In this document: positions 1 to 6,589 of the stretch, piece by piece
How the letters are laid out: each line of letters begins with the position of its first letter
Numbering within the stretch: the first letter of the stretch is position 1
DNA from: a virus
Strand: one strand, 5' to 3'
Virus record (IMG/VR): IMGVR_UViG_3300030406_003024
Span: 1 to 27,768 of that record
Length of the DNA stretch: 27,768 nt
Notes under the pieces: model-generated
Databases searched by the model: none
What the model saw: the letters and a program-made list of their open reading frames with translations, nothing else
Told to the model about the DNA's origin: nothing
Made by a program: the position numbers and the translations under genes

Positions 1-6
1 ATTTAT

Positions 7-1431
7 ATGGAGATGATGATTAGGTTACTGTATGTTTCTATAGTTGTTTTTTTAGTAGCATGGGCAGTAACAGCAGAAGAAATCACAACAGGCAACTTAT
101 TGCCAAATGCTGGTAACAATCCTAGTAATTATCAATCTGTCGACAGTTCAATACCTAACGTAACAACTAATGGTTTTAATGTTGAAGGAACCATAAGAAA
201 CTGGGGACAAGAGATAGAAACAACAGGTACAGGAAGTATAAACTATACGGGTACATTAATTGATATTGTAACAAATGGCGATACAACAACGCAAGATAAA
301 TTAGACAATGGCGTAACTCTTAACTCCACTACAATAGTGCAAAACTGTGAGTGGACTGGTTCTGCTTATCAATGTGGTCAGCATAGAGCAGGACAAGACA
401 GCTATACAACAACTGTAAAAATACTAGATGAAGATGGTAATACTCTAGCCATAGTAAATCAGACTAGAAATGATGATTCTGGTTATGGCAATAATGCTTT
501 TAAATATGAAGACACAGTCACATATTCTGGACAAGGTAGTAATCAATTCTACTGGGAATGGGAAGGCGTAGATGAGGGAAGTTTTGTAAACATGGGTGGA
601 CCAAATTTATTAGGGGCAAAACTAACAATGACATATGACAATACTGTGATACCAGAAGAAACAATTGAAGAAATCATAGAAGTTATAGAAGAGTTTGAAG
701 AATGGGAAGAACTATTTGAACAGCCAGAAATCATAGAAGAACTCATTGAGATGCCTTTAATCGAAGAATTTTTACCCATGGTTGTTTTAGAAGAAGAGTT
801 TATTGAAGTTATAGAAACAGCAAAAGAGCTTGAAGAAGAATTTGAAGAAGTAGAAATATTACAAGTATTCGGAGGACCAGAAATTGTTGAAGAACCTGAA
901 GAAGAAGAAGTTAGTAATGAGCCGTCTGTGGCAGCAATTGAAGAAGAGTTTGTTGAAGAAGCACAACCTGCTCAAAATTCCAATATGGAAACAGTCAAAG
1001 AAGAACCTAAAACAGAAAAAGAACCAGCTACTGAAGTAGTTGCCGAATCTACAGAAGAACAGGAAGCTGTAGAAGACACAGAAGTTCAAGTAGAAGTTAC
1101 TGTTCAAAATATAGAAAAACAAATTAAAAAAACAATAAAGAGTGTTGATAAACAATTAGCAGCGACAAATGTCATTGCTGCTAAAGTTATGGAGTCAAAA
1201 CAAATTGATTTATCATCATATTATAAACAGTATGTTGATAACAGAGAGATATATCAAAATAAAGTTTACGAAGATTTTAGAACCTTGGGTGGCAAACAAA
1301 TTTATGCAGAGAACAAAATGCAACAAGTGGCTATGAAAGACCCACTATATATTTATCAGGAACGTATTAGACAAGCTACACTTAAAAGAGTTATACTAGA
1401 AAAAGAACTTAGAATTTTACAAGGAAGGTAA
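7..1431 (+). CDS. Secreted Glu-rich phage protein, function unknown
   Basis: A 474-residue protein that I do not recognise. The N-terminus (residues about 5-23, RLLYVSIVVFLVAWAVTA then EE) reads as a cleavable signal peptide. Residues 25-215 are rich in Thr, Asn and Gly with alternating hydrophobics, as in a beta-sandwich domain. Residues 215-375 are a very acidic low-complexity stretch dominated by Glu with Ile/Val/Leu spaced as in helices. The last 100 residues are helical and Lys/Gln-rich. The layout suggests an exported or envelope-associated protein, or a virion protein with a linker. The start is uncertain because the window begins just upstream; ATG codons at 13 and 16 are alternatives. 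The next gene starts 2 nt after its stop, so they are probably co-transcribed. Confidence 0.75.
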   Translation: MEMMIRLLYVSIVVFLVAWAVTAEEITTGNLLPNAGNNPSNYQSVDSSIPNVTTNGFNVEGTIRNWGQEIETTGTGSINYTGTLIDIVTNGDTTTQDKLDNGVTLNSTTIVQNCEWTGSAYQCGQHRAGQDSYTTTVKILDEDGNTLAIVNQTRNDDSGYGNNAFKYEDTVTYSGQGSNQFYWEWEGVDEGSFVNMGGPNLLGAKLTMTYDNTVIPEETIEEIIEVIEEFEEWEELFEQPEIIEELIEMPLIEEFLPMVVLEEEFIEVIETAKELEEEFEEVEILQVFGGPEIVEEPEEEEVSNEPSVAAIEEEFVEEAQPAQNSNMETVKEEPKTEKEPATEVVAESTEEQEAVEDTEVQVEVTVQNIEKQIKKTIKSVDKQLAATNVIAAKVMESKQIDLSSYYKQYVDNREIYQNKVYEDFRTLGGKQIYAENKMQQVAMKDPLYIYQERIRQATLKRVILEKELRILQGR

Positions 1432-1432
1432 G

Positions 1433-1669
1433 ATGATAGAAACTTTACAAAAATATGCAATGATAATTGGTGTCGTTATGACAATAGGTGGTGGCTTTTA
1501 TGCTTGGGGTGTATTTAACAATAGGCTTGATGCAGTTTCAGCAGCAGTCGGTAGCGATACAGTAGAGAAGCTACAAAAAGAAGTTGCAATAATAGATAAA
1601 AAATTAGAAGTATTAGAAGCCAAGCTTGATGAGTTAAAAGCACAGACATCTAATCCACTTGCAAGATAA
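1433..1669 (+). CDS. Small membrane protein with one TM segment and a coiled coil
   Basis: A 78-residue protein. Residues 9-27 (AMIIGVVMTIGGGFYAWGV) form a transmembrane helix and residues 42-70 form a Lys/Glu/Leu heptad-like coiled coil (EKLQKEVAIIDKKLEVLEAK). An AAGGAAGG ribosome-binding sequence lies just upstream of the ATG. The shape fits an accessory lysis protein (holin-like or inner-membrane spanin-like) or another small phage membrane protein. Position in a run of short membrane and lipoprotein genes supports an envelope role, but no family signature settles it. Confidence 0.7.
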   Translation: MIETLQKYAMIIGVVMTIGGGFYAWGVFNNRLDAVSAAVGSDTVEKLQKEVAIIDKKLEVLEAKLDELKAQTSNPLAR

Positions 1670-1824
1670 TGGCACAGAAAAGAAAAACTTATAAGTCGGA
1701 GATACAACATGAACGAAAAGATAAAAAAACTTCTATCGCTGGTCGTAAGTGTCGTGTTAAAACATCATCAATGTCAAAAAATAAGAAAAACAGCTTCAAA
1801 GCCTATCGAGGACAGGGTAGATAA
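1669..1824 (+). CDS. Tiny basic protein, 51 aa
   Basis: The reading frame opens with ATG in the TAATG overlap with the preceding stop and closes with TAA overlapping the next ATG, so it is tightly embedded in the operon. The product (MAQKRKTYKSEIQHERKDKK at the start) is highly Lys/Arg-rich with no hydrophobic core. It could bind nucleic acid or be a small structural peptide. I do not recognise it. Support is the start/stop coupling on both sides and complete coverage of an otherwise empty gap. Confidence 0.6.
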   Translation: MAQKRKTYKSEIQHERKDKKTSIAGRKCRVKTSSMSKNKKNSFKAYRGQGR

Positions 1825-2117
1825 TGACTAATCAACACAGAAGCACAGAAACAGGGCAAATACAGCGTCTGTCTGCAAAAGCATATATTATCATAGCTTT
1901 GATGCTTTTATCGCTTGTATCGTGCTCTAAAGCTGTTAAATTTAACAGAGAGTTGCCAGAAATGATAAAATATCACAGAGTTGAGTTTGTGGAGTGTCCT
2001 GCCGAGATATCGGGGTATCTTTGCATCAAAAATACTGACGCAATTAATTCTGTGATAGACTTAAAGAATTGCCAAGAGCAAAATAGTTTGTTGAGAGAGA
2101 TGTTAAATGGAAACTGA
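1824..2117 (+). CDS. Small lipoprotein, possible outer-membrane spanin (Rz1-like)
   Basis: A 97-residue protein with an N-terminal hydrophobic segment (residues 21-33) ending in a lipobox-like LSLVSC, so Cys34 is the predicted lipidated residue. After the membrane anchor the protein is periplasmic, with Cys58, Cys67 and Cys83. The C-terminal part (AINSVIDLKNCQEQNSLLRE) resembles the helical CxxQxxxLRE pattern seen at the end of many Rz1-type phage lysis lipoproteins. With the TM/coiled-coil proteins on either side it could form a spanin-type pair, but the Pro-rich stretch typical of lambda Rz1 is missing. Lipoprotein is fairly secure; spanin is inference. Confidence 0.65.
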   Translation: MTNQHRSTETGQIQRLSAKAYIIIALMLLSLVSCSKAVKFNRELPEMIKYHRVEFVECPAEISGYLCIKNTDAINSVIDLKNCQEQNSLLREMLNGN

Positions 2118-2370
2118 GCTGTTAGCAATGTTTGCGCAAGCACCTGCTTTAGTTGTTATAGTATGGCTTGTGTTAAAACAACAACAAAACAATAACGGTA
2201 ACGGTAGCACAGAGCTTGTTAGAACAATTGCAAGGTCATTAGAAAAAATGGCTGAAGCACAACTAGAAGCAAATAGGATTGCAGAGAAACGTGCCGAAGG
2301 ATTTGAAAAATGGGTAGAGCTCCAAAGAACTCAATGCCAACAACAATTCGTATCAAGAAACCAAAAATAG
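2107..2370 (+). CDS. Small membrane protein, holin- or i-spanin-like
   Basis: An 87-residue protein with a transmembrane segment at residues 5-23 (LLAMFAQAPALVVIVWLVL), an Asn/Gly-rich linker and a long amphipathic helix (residues 38-80) rich in Glu, Lys and Ala. It starts inside the end of the lipoprotein gene (11-nt overlap). The topology, a short N-terminal TM followed by a cytoplasmic or periplasmic coiled coil, is shared by single-TM phage holins and inner-membrane spanins. The overlap with the lipoprotein gene recalls Rz/Rz1 arrangements. No decisive motif is present. Confidence 0.6.
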   Translation: METELLAMFAQAPALVVIVWLVLKQQQNNNGNGSTELVRTIARSLEKMAEAQLEANRIAEKRAEGFEKWVELQRTQCQQQFVSRNQK

Positions 2371-2675
2371 ATTATCCTAAATTATTACTTGAACAAATTA
2401 GTAATACAGATTTGCCTACACCAGTTCAGGAACATAAATTTCACCCAACAAGAAAATGGAGATTCGATTTAGCCTTCTTAAAAGAAAAGTTAGCAGTAGA
2501 AGTTGAAGGTGGTATTTGGATTTATGGTAGGCACAATAGAGCATCTACATACTTCAAAGATATGGAAAAATACAATAATGCTTGTCTATTAGGTTGGTAT
2601 GTGTTAAAATTGTCAACAGATATGGTCAAGAATGGCGAAGGTATAGAAATTATAAATAAATTCTTTGAAGGATAA
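2310..2675 (+). CDS. PD-(D/E)XK (Vsr/DUF559-like) endonuclease
   Basis: A 121-residue protein carrying the compact restriction-endonuclease core: WRFDLAF (Asp53) followed by LAVEVEGGIW (Glu64, Glu66) and a GRHNR loop (residues 73-77). This D...ExE order with a following basic loop is typical of Vsr/DUF559-like single-domain phage nucleases. The length is normal for the group. The ATG at 2310 has GAAGGA 8 nt upstream and overlaps the previous gene by 61 nt; the ATG at 2334 is an alternative start. Probable role is DNA nicking or cleavage during recombination, repair or packaging, which is inferred from the family only. Confidence 0.75.
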   Translation: MGRAPKNSMPTTIRIKKPKIDYPKLLLEQISNTDLPTPVQEHKFHPTRKWRFDLAFLKEKLAVEVEGGIWIYGRHNRASTYFKDMEKYNNACLLGWYVLKLSTDMVKNGEGIEIINKFFEG

Positions 2676-3469
2676 TGAAAATACAAAGAACTCACACTAG
2701 GACAGTGTTTATTTCTGATATACACATACCTTATGAGGATAAAAAAGCCTTGGCAATGGCTATGGAAATTATCAAGGACATGAAACTTACCGATAAAGAC
2801 AATATCATTATTGGTGGTGACTTGCTTGACTACTATCCTATAAGCTCTTTTTCCCCAGATATGACATCTTCAAACATAGAAATAGAAATATTCGAGGGAG
2901 TAGAATTTTTAAACGATTTAAGACATATAGCAAAAAAAGCAAATATATATTTCTTTGAAGGCAATCATGAGCAGCGTATGCAAAAAAAGATACTTTCTGC
3001 TTGTAACGCTTTAGCGCCTTTTCTAGCAAATAGATTGCACATACATCAAATTTTAGAATTTAAAAAATTTAAAGTAAAAAATGTATCAACACCTTTTACA
3101 TTAAATAAAAAACTTTTTTATATGCACGGACATGAAAAAAGAGGCTTTGCTACACCACAACACATAGCTAATGTAAATTTAAAATACTATAATCGAAGCA
3201 TTGTCTTTGGTCATCATCATAGATTTGATATGACAGTTGCAACACAACTTGACGGTTCTTTACTTGGTGGTTTTGCAAATGGTTGTCTTGCAGATTTATC
3301 TCGTATGCCTGGAGGTTTATATTCTCCCTTTGATAACACACAACGTGGCATAAGTGTAGTATATGAAAAATCAAATGGTTTCTTTAACGTGCAACAACAT
3401 ATGTTTATTCCAAATAAACAAAAAGGTTATGACTGTCTTATTGAAGGCAGAGGTTACACTTCTAAATAA
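2675..3469 (+). CDS. Calcineurin-like metallophosphoesterase
   Basis: A 264-residue protein with the full metallophosphoesterase signature: ISDIH (Asp15, His17), GGD (Asp49), GNHE (residues 96-99), HGH (151-153) and GHHH (179-182). These ligate a two-metal centre that hydrolyses phosphomonoesters or phosphodiesters. The substrate cannot be read from the sequence; phage relatives include nucleases and small phosphodiesterases. The ATG overlaps the stop of the nuclease gene, so the two are translationally coupled. Its 3' end overlaps the convergent repressor gene by 16 nt, which marks the end of this rightward operon. Confidence 0.9.
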   Translation: MKIQRTHTRTVFISDIHIPYEDKKALAMAMEIIKDMKLTDKDNIIIGGDLLDYYPISSFSPDMTSSNIEIEIFEGVEFLNDLRHIAKKANIYFFEGNHEQRMQKKILSACNALAPFLANRLHIHQILEFKKFKVKNVSTPFTLNKKLFYMHGHEKRGFATPQHIANVNLKYYNRSIVFGHHHRFDMTVATQLDGSLLGGFANGCLADLSRMPGGLYSPFDNTQRGISVVYEKSNGFFNVQQHMFIPNKQKGYDCLIEGRGYTSK

Positions 3470-3804
3470 TCTGCAATACGTTTGATAAAAACAGAATGTT
3501 TCAAATCACCATTTTCAATTCTTGTCACAACTGAAGCAAAAGTTCCTACTTGTTTCGCAATTTCAGCCTGAGTGATTTTTAACAATTTTCTTTTAATCCT
3601 AATTTGATTGTTAAGCTCATAACTATGTTTTACTTTATCAAATTCAATTAACAATTTACGTTGTACTATTTCTGGTGAGTTTTTCTTTTTGTTACAAATA
3701 AAAGATAAATATTGTTTTGTAACTCCAAGCTTCTCTCCTATTTCTCTGTATGACATATTGTCAAAAATCCTTTGCTTTTCTATTTCCAATATTGTTGTTT
3801 TCAT
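3454..3804 (-). CDS. Two-HTH transcriptional repressor (Cro/CI-type)
   Basis: A 116-residue leftward gene with two helix-turn-helix units. Residues 18-38 (SYREIGEKLGVTKQYLSFIC) form the first; residues 68-115 form an XRE-type domain (KITQAEIAKQVGTFASVVTR). There is no cleavable C-terminal peptidase domain, so it is a short repressor rather than a full CI. It is transcribed away from the early rightward operon, whose consensus promoter lies immediately upstream among inverted repeats. It has no Shine-Dalgarno sequence and a -10-like element 6 nt before the ATG, which suggests a leaderless mRNA, as for lambda cI from PRM. A lysogeny or early-gene switch is likely. Confidence 0.85.
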   Translation of the reverse strand: MKTTILEIEKQRIFDNMSYREIGEKLGVTKQYLSFICNKKKNSPEIVQRKLLIEFDKVKHSYELNNQIRIKRKLLKITQAEIAKQVGTFASVVTRIENGDLKHSVFIKRIADYLEV

Positions 3805-3805
3805 G

Positions 3806-3858
3806 TGTATACATTACAACATATATTATGTTTGACAAGTAGTTGACGAATGTATATA
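3806..3858. promoter_or_regulatory. Operator-like nested inverted repeats between repressor and early operon
   Basis: Two symmetric elements share a centre region. AACAT-ATATT-ATGTT (3818-3832) abuts the -35 of the rightward promoter. TATACATT (3808-3815) and AATGTATA (3849-3856) are exact inverted copies; the first lies in the palindrome TGTATACA (3806-3813) and the second covers the start of the rightward -10. Occupation of these sites would block the strong promoter and could act on the leftward one. They are the best candidates for the repressor's binding sites. Confidence 0.6.
3811..3838 (-). promoter_or_regulatory. Leftward promoter of the repressor gene (leaderless)
   Basis: Read on the minus strand, TTGTCA (3833-3838), a 16-nt spacer and TAATGT (3811-3816) are followed by 6 nt and then the repressor ATG at 3804. 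The predicted +1 falls on the A of the ATG. The -10 keeps the key TA...T positions but is weak, as expected for a regulated maintenance promoter. It overlaps the rightward promoter's -35, so the two promoters would compete. Confidence 0.45.
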
Positions 3859-3860
3859 AT
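3832..3860 (+). promoter_or_regulatory. Strong sigma70-type early promoter
   Basis: TTGACA (3832-3837), an exact 17-nt spacer and TATAAT (3855-3860) make a full-consensus promoter reading into the early genes. The first gene's GGAGG ribosome-binding site (3868-3872) and ATG (3881) follow at the right distance. The divergent repressor gene and overlapping inverted repeats suggest that it is repressor-controlled. Confidence 0.85.
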
Positions 3861-3880
3861 TAAGTATGGAGGTAAGAGGT

Positions 3881-4117
3881 ATGAGATATACATATGGTAT
3901 TCAAAGCCCAGTAGATGTCGAAGCAAGCTCTGTGACAGAGTTTTTTGATAAGCTTTCTAAAACTAAGTATTTTGGTTTTGTTGTTAATAATTCATATGAG
4001 TTAAGACAACGATTATGTAAATTTTATGTAGATACACTTGCAGGTGTAGAACCAGAAAACGAACAAGAGATATTCGATAAACTGCTAGACAAAGGCGTTA
4101 TATTAAGATGGCAGTAA
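3881..4117 (+). CDS. First early protein, unknown (78 aa)
   Basis: Start taken at 3881 rather than the upstream ATG at 3866, because GGAGG (3868-3872) sits 8 nt before it and the promoter's +1 would fall near 3867. The product (MRYTYGIQSPVDVEASSVTE at the N-terminus) is small and soluble with no motif I recognise. As the first gene behind the repressor-facing promoter it occupies the position of a Cro-like or anti-host protein, but it shows no HTH. Confidence 0.65.
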   Translation: MRYTYGIQSPVDVEASSVTEFFDKLSKTKYFGFVVNNSYELRQRLCKFYVDTLAGVEPENEQEIFDKLLDKGVILRWQ

Positions 4118-4269
4118 AAAAAGAAAATCTAAGAAAAGGGTCTGGTTTTTTTAGACAACAACATGACCAAAACGAAGACGGCATGAAAGTTAAAAGAAAG
4201 AAAGCAAACAAAGAAAGAAACAAAACATTAAGGAGGAAAAAAAATGTTTCACAACAATCTAAAGACTGA
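4108..4269 (+). CDS. Tiny Lys/Arg-rich protein, 53 aa
   Basis: ATG at 4108 overlaps the end of the preceding gene by 10 nt; the frame stays open for 53 codons to TGA at 4267-4269. The product begins MAVKKENLRKGSGFFRQQHD and is strongly basic, ending in a KTLRRKKN cluster. No clear ribosome-binding site, so translation probably depends on coupling to the gene upstream. Function unknown; nucleic-acid binding is possible from charge alone. Confidence 0.5.
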   Translation: MAVKKENLRKGSGFFRQQHDQNEDGMKVKRKKANKERNKTLRRKKNVSQQSKD

Positions 4270-4390
4270 CTCTGCTAAGAAGAAAAGAGAAAGAGTCGAA
4301 AGAGCAAGGGCTACCAGAAAAGCTTACTGGTATAAGAAAAAACATGGAGGCACACAACAATGGCAAGCTGGAACAAAGAAGAATGGTTAG
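4244..4390 (+). CDS. Tiny basic protein, 48 aa
   Basis: AAGGAGG (4230-4236) lies 7 nt before the ATG at 4244, a strong ribosome-binding site. The 48-residue product is helical and basic (KKKRERVERARATRKAYWYK in the middle) with a Trp/Tyr patch. It overlaps the preceding tiny ORF by 26 nt in another frame. I do not recognise it; small basic early proteins of this sort are often host-directed. Confidence 0.6.
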   Translation: MFHNNLKTDSAKKKRERVERARATRKAYWYKKKHGGTQQWQAGTKKNG

Positions 4391-4512
4391 AAAGACGTGC
4401 AGAAGAATTGCATGAAGATGGTCTTGATTGGAAGGACGCTTGTATTCAAGCACAAGAGGACCTTGACAATGGGGACATGGAAGAACCAATAAATTATGAG
4501 GAGGAAGTATAA
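4360..4512 (+). CDS. Tiny acidic protein, 50 aa
   Basis: GGAGG (4346-4350) precedes the ATG at 4360 by 9 nt, and the TAA overlaps the next ATG (TAATG at 4510-4514). The product (MASWNKEEWLERRAEELHED...) is acidic and helical, in contrast to its two basic neighbours. Function unknown. The chain of overlaps argues that it is translated. Confidence 0.6.
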   Translation: MASWNKEEWLERRAEELHEDGLDWKDACIQAQEDLDNGDMEEPINYEEEV

Positions 4513-4979
4513 TGGCTTTGAAAAAAGTAGATGAAGGCACAAAAACAGTATCAATTGATAAGGTTATTGGTAAGACTAAAAACGGTATTGAAGTTAATGG
4601 TCAAGCTTACTGGTATTCTAAAAAGTCTGGTCAGTCAGTAGTTTTTGACGCTGGTGATGTGGTTCAATTATCATACACACATCTTGTAGACAGCGAAACA
4701 AACGACAATGTATATATGATACAAGGATTAGACAACACGCCAGAAGACAAAGATAAAATGATTAGTAAATCAACAGGAGATTTTGTAGAACAATATGATG
4801 CAGGTCCCCAAAGCTTACCTAAATTTAACAGCACCGAAGAACTGTCTAAAGATGAACTCATAACTAACATGAACGTCTTAAATAGAGCAGTTGACTGGTG
4901 CATAGCTTTTGCCAGAGAAGATGATGATGCTGTGCTAGAAAGAGCTAAACGATTTAAAAAAATGCTTTATGAAATTTAA
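4512..4979 (+). CDS. Early protein of unknown function, 155 aa
   Basis: A strong GAGGAGG site (4499-4505) precedes the ATG. Residues 1-75 have alternating hydrophobics and glycines (DKVIGKTKNGIEVNGQAYWY) as in a small beta-barrel, so an OB-like single-strand DNA-binding fold is conceivable. The C-terminal 50 residues are helical (ELITNMNVLNRAVDWCIAFA). It lies between the tiny early genes and the replication protein. I cannot assign a family; the OB-fold idea is only a guess from pattern. Confidence 0.65.
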   Translation: MALKKVDEGTKTVSIDKVIGKTKNGIEVNGQAYWYSKKSGQSVVFDAGDVVQLSYTHLVDSETNDNVYMIQGLDNTPEDKDKMISKSTGDFVEQYDAGPQSLPKFNSTEELSKDELITNMNVLNRAVDWCIAFAREDDDAVLERAKRFKKMLYEI

Positions 4980-4999
4980 TGTGTTAAGTTATTAGTGAG

Positions 5000-5052
5000 G
5001 GGTAGTGCCAACATATATCTAACCTCTAAACACAATTGGACCACCACTACCC
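5000..5052. promoter_or_regulatory. Inverted repeat upstream of the replication gene
   Basis: GGGTAGTG (5000-5007) and CACTACCC (5045-5052) are exact inverted copies around a 37-nt loop, with CCAA (5008-5011) and TTGG (5036-5039) able to extend the stem. The element fills the gap before the replication protein gene. It could be an RNA hairpin in the leader or a protein-binding site; no T-run follows, so a simple terminator is unlikely. Confidence 0.4.
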
Positions 5053-5103
5053 TTCTCCTTGACACATAAAAATCAATATGCGATTATAGAGGTGGAGGTT
5101 GAT

Positions 5104-5790
5104 ATGGAAAAACCAAATTATTATGCAATAATTACAGCAGATGTAAGATACGACAAAAGACTAAGTCCTTTCTCTAAGCTGATTTATTGTGAAGTTACAG
5201 CGTTAGCAAACAAAGAGGGCTATTGCTGGGCAAACAATTTTTACTTTGCTAAGAACTTTGAAACTACAGAAAGAACTGTTCAAAGAGCTTTGGCACAGTT
5301 AGAAGAATATGGATATATAAGAAAAGAAATATTAGAGGATAGTAAAAGAAAGTTGTTTATAGTAACGACAAAAATGTCAGTAGGGCATGACGAAACTGTC
5401 ATAAGGGACCATGACAAAAATGTCATACATAATACTATAAAAAAGAATAATAAAAAAGAATATATATACCAAAGAGATTTATTAGATTTTGAAAAGTTTT
5501 GGTCAAAGTTAAGAGGTAGAAAAATACAAAAACCATCTGCGTTAAAAGCCTATACTAAAATAGATACCGAGTTGTCGGCAGAAGAACTGGCACAAAAGTT
5601 TAATAAATTGTTTGATAGTAGAGAAGAAAAGTATGTTCCCTATCCACAAAAATGGCTTAACAATGAAGGTTGGAATGATGAGATTAAAAACAATATATCT
5701 GGACATGTCTACATGTCTGATGATGAGGTGTATCGTGATAAAGATGGTTACATTATATCGAAAAAAGAATACGAAGAACTTTACAAGTAG
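5104..5790 (+). CDS. Replication initiator-like protein (lambda O-type, winged HTH)
   Basis: A 228-residue protein. Residues 18-80 form a winged-HTH domain of the HTH_36 kind (LSPFSKLIYCEVTALANKEG, then TTERTVQRALAQLEEYGYIR). Residues 90-125 are a polar linker, and residues 128-195 form a second domain (FEKFWSKLRGRK ... YPQKWLNNEGW) of the type found at the C-termini of phage replication proteins. Start chosen at 5104 because GGAGG (5094-5098) precedes it; the longer frame would need a TTG at 5059. Three inverted-repeat iterons lie inside the linker coding region, as in lambda O, so it probably binds its own gene as origin. Confidence 0.75.
   Translation: MEKPNYYAIITADVRYDKRLSPFSKLIYCEVTALANKEGYCWANNFYFAKNFETTERTVQRALAQLEEYGYIRKEILEDSKRKLFIVTTKMSVGHDETVIRDHDKNVIHNTIKKNNKKEYIYQRDLLDFEKFWSKLRGRKIQKPSALKAYTKIDTELSAEELAQKFNKLFDSREEKYVPYPQKWLNNEGWNDEIKNNISGHVYMSDDEVYRDKDGYIISKKEYEELYK
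5367..5470 (+). other. Candidate replication origin: three iterons plus AT-rich stretch
   Basis: Inside the replication gene's linker region, three 12-bp inverted repeats are spaced 22 and 24 bp apart: GACAAAAATGTC (5367-5378), GACGAAACTGTC (5389-5400) and GACAAAAATGTC (5413-5424). The last extends to a perfect 16-bp ATGACAAAAATGTCAT (5411-5426). About two helical turns separate the copies, placing them on one DNA face. An almost pure A/T stretch (5427-5467) follows. The arrangement matches the lambda ori inside gene O: iterons, then an unwinding region. Function is inferred from the layout. Confidence 0.6.
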
Positions 5791-5831
5791 GTTGAAAAGA
5801 TTTTTAAATAAATTTATAATTAGGAGGAGTC

Positions 5832-6062
5832 ATGACAACAAACGAAGTACAAGATACTCTACTTTCAGATAAAGAATTAGAGGTAAAAATTATTAGAGAT
5901 GCTTTGCACATGCACAAGCTGTGGTTTAAAGATGGCAACATAATGCCTCGATATCTGCAAAAATTACAGCAATTGCTAACTAAATATGATGAAAAAGAAA
6001 CAAAAATTCTAACAAAATATAATTTATCTGGGAGCGTTTATGACACAGATAACGACTACTGA
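5832..6062 (+). CDS. Early protein of unknown function, 76 aa
   Basis: AGGAGG (5823-5828) lies directly upstream of the ATG. The product is helical and charged (residues 10-56: LLSDKELEVKIIRDALHMHK and on), without membrane segments or motifs I know. Its 3' end overlaps the next gene by 23 nt. It sits between the replication protein and the next early gene, so a replication-accessory role is possible but unsupported. Confidence 0.6.
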   Translation: MTTNEVQDTLLSDKELEVKIIRDALHMHKLWFKDGNIMPRYLQKLQQLLTKYDEKETKILTKYNLSGSVYDTDNDY

Positions 6063-6579
6063 AGATAACGCAATTAGGAATTGGCAAAAACTAGAACCAA
6101 TACTAGAGCATTTAAAAGACGTTAATTTAGCAATACTTAAAGGCAGATTAGAAAGAGGTATGTGGCTTAAAAGAATCAAAACCGAAAAGCTTTATGTAGG
6201 TTATGATGGTTGGGTTTCTTCTTGGGCAGAATTTTTAGACAATGTTGCTATTGCTAGAGAAACTGCAAGACAAGATATGGAAATCTATGACCAGTTTGCT
6301 GCTTATCTGCAAAACACACCAAAACTGATGGACACACTTAGTTATGAGAGGTTGGTACGACTACTACCTGTTGTAAAAAAAGAGCCTGACTTAAAGCAGT
6401 CCCTCCTTGACATGGCTTCGACAGCTAGTCGTGCCGACTTCGACAACAATGTAAAAGAATTAAAAGGACAAGTTGCAGATGACAAATGTATAAATCCTAC
6501 AGACTGCACTTCACCAAAAATCATACTGGAAAAATGTCAGATATGTGGAGTTATTTATCGTAGGAAAGACTTGGAATAG
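6040..6579 (+). CDS. Unknown early protein with C-terminal CxxC motif, 179 aa
   Basis: GGGAG (6029-6033 region) precedes the ATG by 5-6 nt. The first 135 residues are helical (LEPILEHLKDVNLAILKGRL, RETARQDMEIYDQFAAYLQN), resembling phage proteins that pair a helical domain with a short HTH-like segment (WAEFLDNVAIARETARQDM). The end has CQIC (residues 168-171), half of a zinc ribbon, with one more Cys at 149 and 155. Function unknown; DNA binding is plausible. Confidence 0.6.
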   Translation: MTQITTTEDNAIRNWQKLEPILEHLKDVNLAILKGRLERGMWLKRIKTEKLYVGYDGWVSSWAEFLDNVAIARETARQDMEIYDQFAAYLQNTPKLMDTLSYERLVRLLPVVKKEPDLKQSLLDMASTASRADFDNNVKELKGQVADDKCINPTDCTSPKIILEKCQICGVIYRRKDLE

Positions 6580-6589
6580 AGGTTTTGAA

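Noticed and set aside
859-1155. Minus-strand frame rich in Phe/Asn/Cys
   Set aside because: It is the complement of the Glu-rich belt (GAA repeats read as TTC) of the forward gene.
5059-5103. TTG-started N-terminal extension of the replication protein
   Set aside because: The ATG at 5104 has GGAGG in place, and the extension would be coded by the inverted-repeat leader.
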